A DNA stretch of 64,000 nucleotides from Eubacterium sp. AF16-48 (GTDB lineage: Bacteria; Bacillota; Clostridia; Lachnospirales; Lachnospiraceae): NCBI RefSeq assembly GCF_003479405.1, contig NZ_QUHB01000008.1, forward strand, positions 1 to 64,000. The letters run 5' to 3'. Position 1 is the first letter of the stretch, and every line of letters starts with the position of its first letter. Under the pieces are notes generated by a model that saw only the letters and a program-made list of their open reading frames with translations, was not told the DNA's origin and made no database searches. Of the stretch, positions 24,232 through 32,955 are shown piece by piece. The translations under genes were made by a program, and so were the position numbers.

Positions 24232-26613
24232 ATGAAAACTAAAAATAATTTATTTACATATATAATTTCCATGGGACTCCCGGCAATAATTTTGACAGGA
24301 GTTCTTTTATTTGTGGAAAATTATCCTTTTGGAAATAATAATTTTACCCTGTGGGATATGGATTATCAGTATCTGGATTTCTTTCAGTGGTTAAAGAGGG
24401 TGTTTAATGGAGAGGCGAATATTGCCTATTCATTTGGAAAATCATTAGGGGATAATACCATAGGACTTTGGTCATTTTATTTATCAAGTCCATTTAATCT
24501 TCTTTTGTTTTTCTTTAAGGATATCCAACTGTTTATTGTGGTTTTGGCAATTATCAAAATAGCCTTGGCAGGTCTTACCTGCTGTATATACTTAAGAAAA
24601 AGGTTTGAAAATCTCTCAGGGGTGTGGGCGGTGTTATTGTCTGTGTCCTATTCTATGATGACCTACAGTATAAAACAGATAACCAATATCATGTGGTTAG
24701 ATGGAGTAGTTTTTCTGCCTCTTGTAATGCTTGGGGTATACAGGGTAATTACTGAAAATAAGAAAGTATTTTTGTACATAATAACGGTAGTTGCGGTTAT
24801 ATCCAACTGGTATACGGCATACATGATTTGCCTGCTGTCAGTATTTTATTTCGTATATGAGGTTATGCAATTTAATAATCAGGGATTAAAGCCAATACTT
24901 ATAAAATTCAAAAATTACTGTCTGACAATGATACTGTCAGTTTTAACCACTATGTTTTTCTTTATTCCTATGGTTATGCAGCTGTTAAACGGAAAGGGAA
25001 TAGAGCATGACAAATTTTTCAGATTTCAATTTCGATGCAATATATGGGATATAGTGAAGGCACTGTTTCCAATAAATGCAAATGTAGATAATTCAAATAT
25101 ACTGATTTTGTTTTGCGGTTCCTTAACGTTAGTAGGCACAATATTATATTTTGTAACGAAAAACATTGGAATCAGACAGAAAATATGTGTTGGAGTTTTA
25201 CTGCTTGTTTTAATTGTATCTGATGTATTTTATCCAACGGAAAAAATCTGGAATGGCTTTAGAAAAGTGGCATCGTATTACAGCAGGTCGGCTTTTGTAA
25301 TATGCTTTTTCATGGTGCTTCTGGCTGCAACTTATTTTAACACAAGAAGAAAAATAAAGAATTTTAAAGTTGTGGCAGTGATTTGCACCATTTTAGTTGT
25401 AGGTGAACTTTTTTACAATACTAATATTTATATTTCAAGCTTTAGTATTAAAAATACAAAAGAGTACAACAGCTATGTAAGTAATGCCCGAAGGCAGATT
25501 AATGAAATAAAAAACTATGATAACAGTACATTTTACAGAGTGGAACAAACAGGCAGCAGAGTAACCAAACCTAAAAATACTTTTGGAGCTTTTAACGAAG
25601 GTATGGCATATGGGTATATGCCCTTAGCTTCTTACAGTTCTACCTTTAATAATTCCATAATGAAGCTTTATTCAAAATGTGGATATAGTGAGTGTAAGAG
25701 GGTGATTATATATAAGGAACCTATTTTAGTAAGTGATTCTCTTTTGGGAATAAAGTATCTTTTAAGTAAAAAGGCACCTTTAGGATACAAAAAGGTAAAA
25801 AGCATAGAAAAATATAATAAAAAAAGTGTATACGAAAATCCTTATGCATTAGGGTTAGGATATTTAACCCATAAGGATGTGTATAAGGATATAGTAGCAG
25901 AAAATTCTTTTGAATATCAAAATAGACTGTTAAGTGGAGTTGTTGGAAAACAGGTAAATGTGTTTAAAAAAGTTAAGTCCCGGAAAATTTCTAAAAACGG
26001 AAAAATTACCTGGGTAATGAATAGCCCAAAATGCAGCAATGTGCTTTATGGATATCTTACAAGGCGATATGAAAATAAAGTGGATTTGTATGTCGATGGA
26101 AAACTAAGAACGGATTATGGTCAGTGGAATTCATATAAAACCGTTCAAATTTCTCAGGATAAAAGGGGACAAAAGCATACAGTGGCAATGAAGGGAAAAA
26201 TATTTACAACAAGTGGAATCAGAGGCATGTTTTATTATTTGGATATGGAGGAATTTAGGCGTGTAATAAAACTTCTTAAGAAAAATAATTTTTTCCCTGA
26301 CATAATGAAGGATGGCTATGTTGAAGGAGACTATAATGCCGGAAAAAAGGGACAGCTTCTTCTTACAATTCCTTATGATAAAGGCTGGAGCATTAAATGC
26401 AATGGCAAAAAAGCAGAGGTTAAAGTTGCTCAGGGAATATTTACTGTTATAAATGTTGATAAGGGAAAAAATCACATTGTTATGGAATACCACACACCGG
26501 GATTTAAGGCAGGAATAATAGTTTCAGTTATGGCATTGTTATGCTTTATATTATGGCAGGTAAAGACAAATAAAAGAACATATAACGTTGACCCGGCAAA
26601 TTTAAAGTGTTAA
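24232..26613 (+). CDS. YfhO family membrane protein
   Basis: 793 residues. About twelve N-terminal helices carry YfhO hallmarks: YPFGNNNFTLWDMDYQYLDF, FGKSLGDNTIGLWSFYLSSP, MWLDGVVFLPLVMLG and ISNWYTAYMICL. A large extracytoplasmic segment follows (about 400-760, with YVEGDYNAGKKGQLLLTIP and YDKGWSI), then a final helix. Characterised relatives glycosylate teichoic or other surface polymers using undecaprenyl-linked sugars. Here the acceptor is unknown. The start is in an unusual leader whose ribosome site is inside an inverted repeat. Confidence 0.88.
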   Translation: MKTKNNLFTYIISMGLPAIILTGVLLFVENYPFGNNNFTLWDMDYQYLDFFQWLKRVFNGEANIAYSFGKSLGDNTIGLWSFYLSSPFNLLLFFFKDIQLFIVVLAIIKIALAGLTCCIYLRKRFENLSGVWAVLLSVSYSMMTYSIKQITNIMWLDGVVFLPLVMLGVYRVITENKKVFLYIITVVAVISNWYTAYMICLLSVFYFVYEVMQFNNQGLKPILIKFKNYCLTMILSVLTTMFFFIPMVMQLLNGKGIEHDKFFRFQFRCNIWDIVKALFPINANVDNSNILILFCGSLTLVGTILYFVTKNIGIRQKICVGVLLLVLIVSDVFYPTEKIWNGFRKVASYYSRSAFVICFFMVLLAATYFNTRRKIKNFKVVAVICTILVVGELFYNTNIYISSFSIKNTKEYNSYVSNARRQINEIKNYDNSTFYRVEQTGSRVTKPKNTFGAFNEGMAYGYMPLASYSSTFNNSIMKLYSKCGYSECKRVIIYKEPILVSDSLLGIKYLLSKKAPLGYKKVKSIEKYNKKSVYENPYALGLGYLTHKDVYKDIVAENSFEYQNRLLSGVVGKQVNVFKKVKSRKISKNGKITWVMNSPKCSNVLYGYLTRRYENKVDLYVDGKLRTDYGQWNSYKTVQISQDKRGQKHTVAMKGKIFTTSGIRGMFYYLDMEEFRRVIKLLKKNNFFPDIMKDGYVEGDYNAGKKGQLLLTIPYDKGWSIKCNGKKAEVKVAQGIFTVINVDKGKNHIVMEYHTPGFKAGIIVSVMALLCFILWQVKTNKRTYNVDPANLKC

Positions 26614-26679
26614 TATCTAGTTATCGGGCTTATGACAATCAAAAGTAAGCTAGTGACAATTATGTCTGGAGGTGTTTTT

Positions 26680-27480
26680 ATGGGATTTTTGAAAGGGAAA
26701 ACTGCAATTATCACCGGCGGTGGAAGAGCAGTTTTACAGGATGGAAGTTGTGGCTCCATAGGATATGGTATTGCTACTGCTTACGCTAAAGAAGGTGCAA
26801 ATCTTGTTCTTACAGGAAGAAATGTTAAAAAGCTAACTGATGCTAAAGAGGAACTGGAGAGCAAGTACGGAATAAAGGTCTTACCGGTACATGCAGATAT
26901 TAGCGCAGGTTCAGATAATGAGGCAACTGTAAAAGAGGTTGTTAAAAAGACAATAGATGAATTTGGACGTATTGATGTGTTAATTAATAATGCTCAGGCA
27001 TCAGCTTCAGGAGTAACCATTGCAGACCACACTACACAACAGTTTGATTTGGCAATGTATTCAGGAGTTTATGCAACGTTTTATTACATGAAAGAATGCT
27101 ATCCATACTTAAAGGAAACAAAAGGCTCGGTTATTAATTTCGCTTCAGGAGCAGGATTGTTTGGAAACTTTGGACAGTGTGCTTATGCAGCTGCAAAAGA
27201 AGGCATAAGAGGTCTTACAAGAGTTGCGGCAACAGAGTGGGCAGCAGATGGAATCAATGTAAACGTGGTATGTCCTTTAGCCTGGACATCACAGCTTGAA
27301 AACTTTGAAAAGGCATATCCTGAGGCATATAAAGCCAATGTAAAGGTACCGCCTATGGGACGTTTCGGAGATGTTGAAAAAGACATTGGACGCCCTTGTG
27401 TACAGCTGGCATCACCGGATTTTAAATATATGAGTGGTGAAACTATTACATTAGAAGGTGCATTGGGACAGCGACCATAG
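26680..27480 (+). CDS. SDR-family oxidoreductase
   Basis: The start is ATG at 26680 with GGAGGTG upstream; the longer frame from 26632 has no ribosome site. 266 residues: Rossmann start TAIITGGG, but the glycine motif is stretched by an insertion (RAVLQDGSCGS) before IGYGIA, as in some enoyl-reductase-like SDRs. NNAQAS, catalytic Ser near FASGAG, and Y-x3-K in AYAAAKEG follow. It probably reduces a ketone or oxidises an alcohol with NAD(P). The substrate is unknown and neighbours give no clear clue. Confidence 0.85.
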   Translation: MGFLKGKTAIITGGGRAVLQDGSCGSIGYGIATAYAKEGANLVLTGRNVKKLTDAKEELESKYGIKVLPVHADISAGSDNEATVKEVVKKTIDEFGRIDVLINNAQASASGVTIADHTTQQFDLAMYSGVYATFYYMKECYPYLKETKGSVINFASGAGLFGNFGQCAYAAAKEGIRGLTRVAATEWAADGINVNVVCPLAWTSQLENFEKAYPEAYKANVKVPPMGRFGDVEKDIGRPCVQLASPDFKYMSGETITLEGALGQRP

Positions 27481-27505
27481 TTGTAGATAAAATTATAAAG
27501 AAATT

Positions 27506-27553
27506 AAAGACTGCAGTGAGGGTATTTTCATTTACCTGCCTGCAGTCTTTTTA
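27506..27553. terminator. Bidirectional terminator between the SDR and Rpn genes
   Basis: AAAGACTGCAG (27506-27516) pairs perfectly with CTGCAGTCTTT (27540-27550), followed by T on the right and preceded by A on the left. Confidence 0.85.
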
Positions 27554-27558
27554 TAAAA

Positions 27559-28503
27559 TTATCCCAATTTCTCTAAAATTTTCTTAGCATCGTATTCAGG
27601 AGCAAAGTCTTTAGCTACGTCATATATTTCTTTAATTTTGGAAACATCCTCTTCTAAGTCATCAGCAATCTGATTAACGGATTTTCCTTTGGATAATTTT
27701 TTACAAATTAAAGAAACCATAAGTTGATTTTCGCCTTTTGTAAAACCTGTTGATTCGCCCTTTACAAATCCATCATCATAAGCATCCTGTCTTAGATATT
27801 CCATTGTTTTCTTTTCGTCATATTCCGTAAGAAGTGTGTGCATAGCCTCAGTCTTCCTTTCCAGCAGAAAATCTTTTAAAACATCATGCTCTATACAGTA
27901 GTCTATGGCATTTTCAATAGCGGCATTTATATCATTATATTTCTGCTTATAATCATTTATCGTTTTTATTAGTATACCATAATCCGATAATGTTTTACAG
28001 TTAGACAGTAATTTTTTGTTATGTCCGTAGTTAATATTTAATATTGTAGCAGTCCACTCAAAACACCCCTCCCTTGAAGGCTCAATAAAAGCATCTGATA
28101 ATTTTAATAATTGTTTATCGGGCATATCCCTTTCACCGTTATAAAAAACGTAATATTGCGGTGTGGGAAGCTTTACCAATTTATCTCTATAAATTCCCAA
28201 ACTTCCTGTTGAAATATATTTGTTGTATAAATCCGCAAAATACATAAATCCCCGCAGTGGCATATTGGGATTCCAGGTGCTTTGCTGCTCAAACAATGCC
28301 AGATTATTTGATATAATGCAGGACACGTCATTTTTCATGCTCATATACAGGGCATTATCCATGGTAGTGATTTCCAAATCATCTAAATTAGTGTAACAAG
28401 TATCATTTAATGCGTTATAAAGACTAAGTAAATTGCCCTTATACTTTTCATAGCCAAATACCATACAAAATACCCGGTCTTTGTGGTTTCTATTATACTT
28501 CAT
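27559..28503 (-). CDS. Rpn-family PD-(D/E)xK nuclease-like protein
   Basis: 314 residues with the multicopy clostridial pattern: KDRVFCMVFG, LLSLYNALNDTCYTNLDDLEI, MKNDVSCII, QSTWNPNMPLRGFMYFADLY, KLPTPQYYVFYNGE and LSDAF. These match the Rpn/YhgA-like family of recombination-promoting nucleases. The C-terminus has a helical stretch with YDDGFVKGESTGFTKGE, a typical repeat of this family, and a DNA-binding-like helix pair near 260-290. AAGGAGAATT precedes the ATG. These genes spread within genomes and are often single islands, as here. Confidence 0.8.
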   Translation of the reverse strand: MKYNRNHKDRVFCMVFGYEKYKGNLLSLYNALNDTCYTNLDDLEITTMDNALYMSMKNDVSCIISNNLALFEQQSTWNPNMPLRGFMYFADLYNKYISTGSLGIYRDKLVKLPTPQYYVFYNGERDMPDKQLLKLSDAFIEPSREGCFEWTATILNINYGHNKKLLSNCKTLSDYGILIKTINDYKQKYNDINAAIENAIDYCIEHDVLKDFLLERKTEAMHTLLTEYDEKKTMEYLRQDAYDDGFVKGESTGFTKGENQLMVSLICKKLSKGKSVNQIADDLEEDVSKIKEIYDVAKDFAPEYDAKKILEKLG

Positions 28504-28580
28504 ACTATAAAATTCTCCTTAATATTCTTTCAGTGCAATTAGATGTGTTCGATAACTAAAAGAAATAGAAGATATATAAT

Positions 28581-28608
28581 ATTATACATACAATTAACAA
28601 CTTTGCAA
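28581..28608 (-). promoter_or_regulatory. Sigma-A promoter of the Rpn-family gene
   Basis: On the reverse strand: TTGCAA, 16-nt spacer, TATAAT (complement of 28581-28586). Confidence 0.55.
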
Positions 28609-28614
28609 GCGGCA

Positions 28615-28661
28615 ATAAAAAAACAGGTTAAACAGTTAGAAAAAATACTGTTTAGCCTGTT
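28615..28661 (-). terminator. Terminator after the atypical CDF gene
   Basis: AACAGGTTAAACAG (28622-28635) pairs with CTGTTTAGCCTGTT (28648-28661), one wobble. The A tract on its left becomes a U tract on the reverse strand, so it ends the gene at 28695. Confidence 0.82.
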
Positions 28662-28694
28662 GTGAAAATACACTATTATTCAAATCCTGCAATG

Positions 28695-29588
28695 TTATAT
28701 TGCCGGAACAATTTCCACAGATATCTGATCAAATTTATTTTCTAAGTCCTTTGTGATATGTTCCTGTATCCTCTTAAAATCCTTAATTTTTACAATATCA
28801 TTTTTGCTTTTAACATAAACCTCAATCCATGTTTTACGTCCGGTTTGGGTTACATCAAGAAAATCAAGGCTGTAGTCATAATTTTGAATATCCTCATTAA
28901 CAACCTTTCTGATTTCATCCATAACATCCTGTTCAGGGGAGAAAAGAACTAACTCCTTAAGATTTTTTATAATCTGTAAAACCGGTTCCTTAACCAGGAA
29001 CAAAGCCACAACAATGGCTACAGATGAGTCAATGTAAGGTATTACAAAGTTAAGCTTTGTATTTGCCAAAAACAGCTGGAATAAAAAAGCCACGGAAATT
29101 CCAAGAGTGCTTACAATATCAACCTTCCATAAATATAATTCCGATTTTATAATCATGGAAGAATATTTACGGCTTAAATGCTTCAACATCAGCAACATAA
29201 CAATGCAGCCACCACAAAGGGAAGCTTCATAAATTAACACGTTTAATGCATTAACTGTGTGTCCACCGTGTAATAATACAACTACATTTGAAGCAATCAT
29301 ATTAATAACCACAATCAAAAGAACAACATATTTAATTAATACCAATAATGATTCAATTTGTGAACAGCCATAAGGTTTCTTTTCAGAAACAGGTTTATAC
29401 AGAAATGGAACCAATGCAAACATTGGAAGCAAAAGAAGTAAATCAAATAAATCGAATATTCCGTCAGTCATTACGGTTTTAGAACCCAACAAAAATGAAG
29501 CTATAATTTCTAATAAAGTAAATGCAATGGTGCCTCCCAGTGAAAGCTTTAATATTTTGTTTTCTATTTTGTATTTCTCATCTTTCAT
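28695..29588 (-). CDS. Atypical cation diffusion facilitator (CDF) protein
   Basis: I chose the ATG at 29588; the longer frame begins with TTG at 29621 and neither has an ideal ribosome site (AAGGA lies 16 bases upstream of the ATG). 297 residues, about six helices, and a C-terminal cytoplasmic domain ending VSIEIVPA-like. Helix 2 keeps D-G-I-F-D. The helix 5 site that is normally H/D-x3-D reads L-W-K-V-D, so one transport ligand is missing. KPYGCSQIE and DSSVAIVVA are family blocks. Metal transport is therefore uncertain. It is divergent from a MerR/GyrI regulator. Confidence 0.75.
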   Translation of the reverse strand: MKDEKYKIENKILKLSLGGTIAFTLLEIIASFLLGSKTVMTDGIFDLFDLLLLLPMFALVPFLYKPVSEKKPYGCSQIESLLVLIKYVVLLIVVINMIASNVVVLLHGGHTVNALNVLIYEASLCGGCIVMLLMLKHLSRKYSSMIIKSELYLWKVDIVSTLGISVAFLFQLFLANTKLNFVIPYIDSSVAIVVALFLVKEPVLQIIKNLKELVLFSPEQDVMDEIRKVVNEDIQNYDYSLDFLDVTQTGRKTWIEVYVKSKNDIVKIKDFKRIQEHITKDLENKFDQISVEIVPAI

Positions 29589-29669
29589 AATGAATAAAAA
29601 ATAATCCTTTCCAAAGAACAATAAATTTTATTGCCTTTTTTGTTCTACAATATAATAAAGTCTGGTATA

Positions 29670-29755
29670 ATACTAATGTCAATATGCCTAAATACAGATA
29701 TAATACCTAAAAATACTTATTATATCTATTATAATTGACAAACAAACATTAGTAT
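29670..29755. promoter_or_regulatory. Divergent regulatory region with distant inverted repeat
   Basis: ATACTAATGT (29670-29679) and ACATTAGTAT (29746-29755) are exact inverted copies lying near the two divergent start regions. TTGACA boxes occur next to each (complement of 29677-29682, and 29735-29740). On the reverse strand TTGACA is followed after 19 nt by TATTAT, the long spacer typical of MerR-controlled promoters. Confidence 0.5.
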
Positions 29756-29776
29756 AATACAAGGAAAGAAACGAAA

Positions 29777-30592
29777 ATGAAGCGAAAAAAGACTTTTAAC
29801 ATAGGAGAATTATCAAGATTATTTAATGTAAGCACGGATTCCATACGTTACTATGAAAAGATTGGAATACTTAACCCATTGCGAAATCAGGAGAACAATT
29901 ACAGGGTTTATACCTTATCAGATATACGTCAGCTTACCATGATAAGAGAGTTGCTGGGACTGGATTTTTCCACAGAGAGGATAAAGGAATTTGATAAAAA
30001 TCAAAATGTGGAAACCACTAAAACATTACTTACGGAGGAGCTTAATATTGTTAATCAAAACATAGTTGAGTTGTTTGAAAAAAGAATAAGTATTGAGGCA
30101 AGAATTAAGTCCTTAGAAGAAAATATGAATCACACTGATTTAGAAAACATCAGGCTTAAAAATTTTGAAGAGAGACACTGTGTAATGATAAGCGAATCCA
30201 ATTTAGATGATGATGACGTGGATTATTATCTTGTTAAATATATGCAGTCCCACAAAAACAAAGTAGACACAATAGGAGCCTGTGACTGTTATGTGTTAGA
30301 CACAAGCAAAGTAAATGACGAGGACAATTCCTATATTACAAAGGGGGTGTTTTTCTATTCTGACACACTTTTATATAATAGTAATTATTCCCTTCCTGCC
30401 GGAAAGTACCTGTCTATTTTCTATAAAGGTTCATCTACAAGAACCAAACAGGGAGTGGACAAGCTAATAGCTTACGCTAAAGAACATCATCTGAAAATAA
30501 CAGGTGATCCCATAGAATTTTGCCACATAGATGATTATGAAACATCCATAGAGGAAGAATGTCTTACGGAAATTCAACTTCCGGTAAAATAA
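29777..30592 (+). CDS. MerR-family regulator with a GyrI-like effector domain
   Basis: 271 residues. The N-terminal winged helix is MerR type: FNIGELSRLFNVSTDSIRYY and GILNP, with a long coiled-coil dimer helix near 75-125. Residues about 130-271 resemble the GyrI/BmrR effector-binding fold: CVMISESN, LPAGKYLSIFYKG and the closing ECLTEIQLPV. BmrR-type proteins sense lipophilic cations or drugs and activate an efflux gene. It is divergent from the atypical CDF gene and probably controls it, which would suit a small-molecule rather than metal substrate (inference). Confidence 0.85.
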   Translation: MKRKKTFNIGELSRLFNVSTDSIRYYEKIGILNPLRNQENNYRVYTLSDIRQLTMIRELLGLDFSTERIKEFDKNQNVETTKTLLTEELNIVNQNIVELFEKRISIEARIKSLEENMNHTDLENIRLKNFEERHCVMISESNLDDDDVDYYLVKYMQSHKNKVDTIGACDCYVLDTSKVNDEDNSYITKGVFFYSDTLLYNSNYSLPAGKYLSIFYKGSSTRTKQGVDKLIAYAKEHHLKITGDPIEFCHIDDYETSIEEECLTEIQLPVK

Positions 30593-30675
30593 TGAATGGA
30601 AATAGTGTATTTTACAGTTGAATTGAAGGGGATAAGTGTTAAACTAAAGTTAATAAATATAAAAGGTGGTAGCCT

Positions 30676-32106
30676 ATGAATAAAAAGACAATGAAAATGA
30701 TAATTGCATCAGGAATTATTGTAATAGCAGTGACTATTATGGCGGGAATTAATAATACGGGATTTAAAATGCCGGGTAGAGCTACGGTTAATTCTGTAAT
30801 AGAGGCGGAGGAGACTTCTACAACGGTTACGGATTTTGAAAAAGAAAGACCGGTAATAGCTTCTATTGTTAATAACAGGAATGGCATTGCCATAACATGG
30901 AATAAAATAGAGGGGGCTACAGGCTATTATATTTACAGGGACGGAAAGAAAATCTGTCAGGTGAAAAAGGAGACAACTAAATATACAGACAAAGGAGCAA
31001 ACAAAAACGGTACTTTATATGGATTTAGCATTATGGCGTATAAAACAATTAATGGAAAAACATATAAAAGCGTGATTTCTCCGGGAGTTAAAAGCTGTTT
31101 TCTTAAGGGAAGCAGCATTGATATATTAACCAAAAAAGCAGGAAATACTCATGTTTCCTGGCGCAAAAACAGTAAGGCTAATGGGTATCAGGTACAGTAT
31201 TCCACAAAGCAAAGCTTTAAAAAAGCAAGGGTTAAAACAGTAAAGGGACAAAACAAAAAATCTGCAAAGCTATCTAAACTAAAGAATACAAAGAGCTATT
31301 ATGTAAGACTAAGGGGTTATGTCAGGAAAGGAAAAAAGAAATATTATTCACATTGGAGTACCTGTGCCAAAATAATTCCATGGAATGGTAAATGGGAGTT
31401 TGCAGGTTATTCAAAAATACATACAGATTCAGCCACCTTATATTTTTCAAGTGCACCTAAAACTAAGAAAAAAACAGTGTGTATAAATGCAGGTCATGGA
31501 ACTAAAGGAGGCGAAAGTGTTATGACTTTATGCCATCCTGATGGCAGTGGAAAAGTAACGGGAGGAAGTACGGCAGCAGGTGCCATAAGAGCTACGTCAA
31601 TTAATAGTGGAACTGTTTTAAATGACGGAACCACAGAGGCGCAGGCTACATTGAAACTGGCAATGGTAGTGAAAAAGAAGCTTTTAAAAGCAGGTTATAA
31701 TGTTTTAATGGTAAGGGAAGGCGAAGATTCCCAGATAGACAATATTGGAAGAACAGTGTTTGCCAATAACTGTGCCGATTATCACATTGCCCTGCATTAC
31801 GATTCTTCATCATCTGATAAAGGGGCATTTTATATTAGCGTACCTGAAAATAAGTCATATAGAAATATGTATCCGGTTTCTAAAAATTGGAAAAAACACA
31901 ATAAATTAGGAAAAAATCTCGTATGGGGAATGGAAAATGCAGGAGTTAAAATATATGGAAAGGGGGAAATGGCAATTGATTTAACTCAAACCTCCTACTC
32001 TACCATTCCATCGGTGGATTTAGAGGTAGGAGATAAGAGCAGCAATCATTCAAACAAGGCATTAAAAACCATTGCTTCCGGCATTGTTAAGGGCATGAAT
32101 AAATAA
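30676..32106 (+). CDS. N-acetylmuramoyl-L-alanine amidase with fibronectin-like repeats
   Basis: 476 residues. N-terminal signal anchor (about 7-27), two fibronectin-III-like modules (about 60-135 with ITWNKIEGATGYYIYR, and 145-235 with ANGYQVQYSTKQSFKKAR), then Amidase_3. Zinc ligands and catalytic acid are visible: His in NAGHG, Glu in TEAQATLKLA, His in IALHYDSS, and Glu in SVDLEVGDKSS. It cuts the peptide from muramic acid in peptidoglycan. The gene ends one base before the convergent methyltransferase gene and no terminator lies between them. AAAGGTGG is the ribosome site. Confidence 0.88.
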   Translation: MNKKTMKMIIASGIIVIAVTIMAGINNTGFKMPGRATVNSVIEAEETSTTVTDFEKERPVIASIVNNRNGIAITWNKIEGATGYYIYRDGKKICQVKKETTKYTDKGANKNGTLYGFSIMAYKTINGKTYKSVISPGVKSCFLKGSSIDILTKKAGNTHVSWRKNSKANGYQVQYSTKQSFKKARVKTVKGQNKKSAKLSKLKNTKSYYVRLRGYVRKGKKKYYSHWSTCAKIIPWNGKWEFAGYSKIHTDSATLYFSSAPKTKKKTVCINAGHGTKGGESVMTLCHPDGSGKVTGGSTAAGAIRATSINSGTVLNDGTTEAQATLKLAMVVKKKLLKAGYNVLMVREGEDSQIDNIGRTVFANNCADYHIALHYDSSSSDKGAFYISVPENKSYRNMYPVSKNWKKHNKLGKNLVWGMENAGVKIYGKGEMAIDLTQTSYSTIPSVDLEVGDKSSNHSNKALKTIASGIVKGMNK

Positions 32107-32802
32107 TTACCTTTTTTCTAACAAAAACAGACGGTTCATGCCTTCCTGCCATGGGTATGGAAACTCTAAATATCGTAAAATGTTGTAGGACTTTTCAAAG
32201 CTTTGTTTCCAGGATGCCGTGTCAAGTTCACGGTATCTTAAAACCCCGTCCTCCTCAAAAAGATTGTCCTTAATCTGGGTCATCCCCCATTCAGCCATAT
32301 CGGCTTTGTCATAATAAGGATTTAATTTTACAAACATTAGACCTTTCGGGGATAAAAGATCAGTAAGGCGATTAAAGGTTTTTACAGCTACATCTTTAGG
32401 CATTACGTCTAAAACATTTGACAGTATTATTCCGTCAAAGGAGCCTTCCTCGTAGCTGTCAAAGTAAGATATGTCTCCTATATCGAAGTTAAGGTTTTTA
32501 TAATTATTTACGGAAGTCATTTTGCGGGCATATTGGATGCCTGTTTCTGACAAATCAACTCCCAGACCAAAATTCATATTTCCAAATTCATAGCATTGAA
32601 AAATCACATCTCCGGTGCCACAGCCAAAATCCAAAATATTTTTACATTTGCTGGCAAAAATATCTAAGCAAATATCAAACATAGGCTCCACGGAAAGAGA
32701 TTTTCCTTTTAAATCAACGATTTTGCAGTGGGAGTAAGTTTCGTTCCACATATTAACGGCACGATCGTAGTCCTGTTTTATTATTTCATCTTCTTTGTTC
32801 AT
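32107..32802 (-). CDS. Class I SAM-dependent methyltransferase
   Basis: The start is the ATG at 32802 with GAGGTG upstream; the frame could begin three codons earlier at GTG. 231 residues: SAM motif I ILDFGCGTGDV (about 55-65), acidic motif II GVDLSE, motif IV-like SFDGIILSNVLDVM, and a C-terminal half with FVKLNPYYDKADMAEWG. The substrate is unknown. It is convergent with the amidase gene and divergent from the helicase gene. Confidence 0.82.
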   Translation of the reverse strand: MNKEDEIIKQDYDRAVNMWNETYSHCKIVDLKGKSLSVEPMFDICLDIFASKCKNILDFGCGTGDVIFQCYEFGNMNFGLGVDLSETGIQYARKMTSVNNYKNLNFDIGDISYFDSYEEGSFDGIILSNVLDVMPKDVAVKTFNRLTDLLSPKGLMFVKLNPYYDKADMAEWGMTQIKDNLFEEDGVLRYRELDTASWKQSFEKSYNILRYLEFPYPWQEGMNRLFLLEKR

Positions 32803-32841
32803 TTTGCACACCTCTTTTTAGTATTTTTCAGTATTAACACA

Positions 32842-32870
32842 ATTATAGATTCACTTTTTAAAAGAATCAA
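32842..32870 (-). promoter_or_regulatory. Sigma-A promoter of the methyltransferase gene
   Basis: On the reverse strand: TTGATT, 17-nt spacer, TATAAT (complement of 32842-32847). Confidence 0.6.
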
Positions 32871-32955
32871 TAAGTTACCGGAATGTTTTGTATGGGAAAA
32901 AAAGTCCGATTATGCTATTATAAATGTGTTTAAAAAGAGTTTTAAGAGGATTTAC

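Noticed and set aside
32728..32955. N-terminal extension of the UvrD-type helicase
   Set aside because: The extra 76 codons are hydrophobic, overlap the divergent methyltransferase gene and promoter, and the ATG at 32956 has a good ribosome site and matches the family start.
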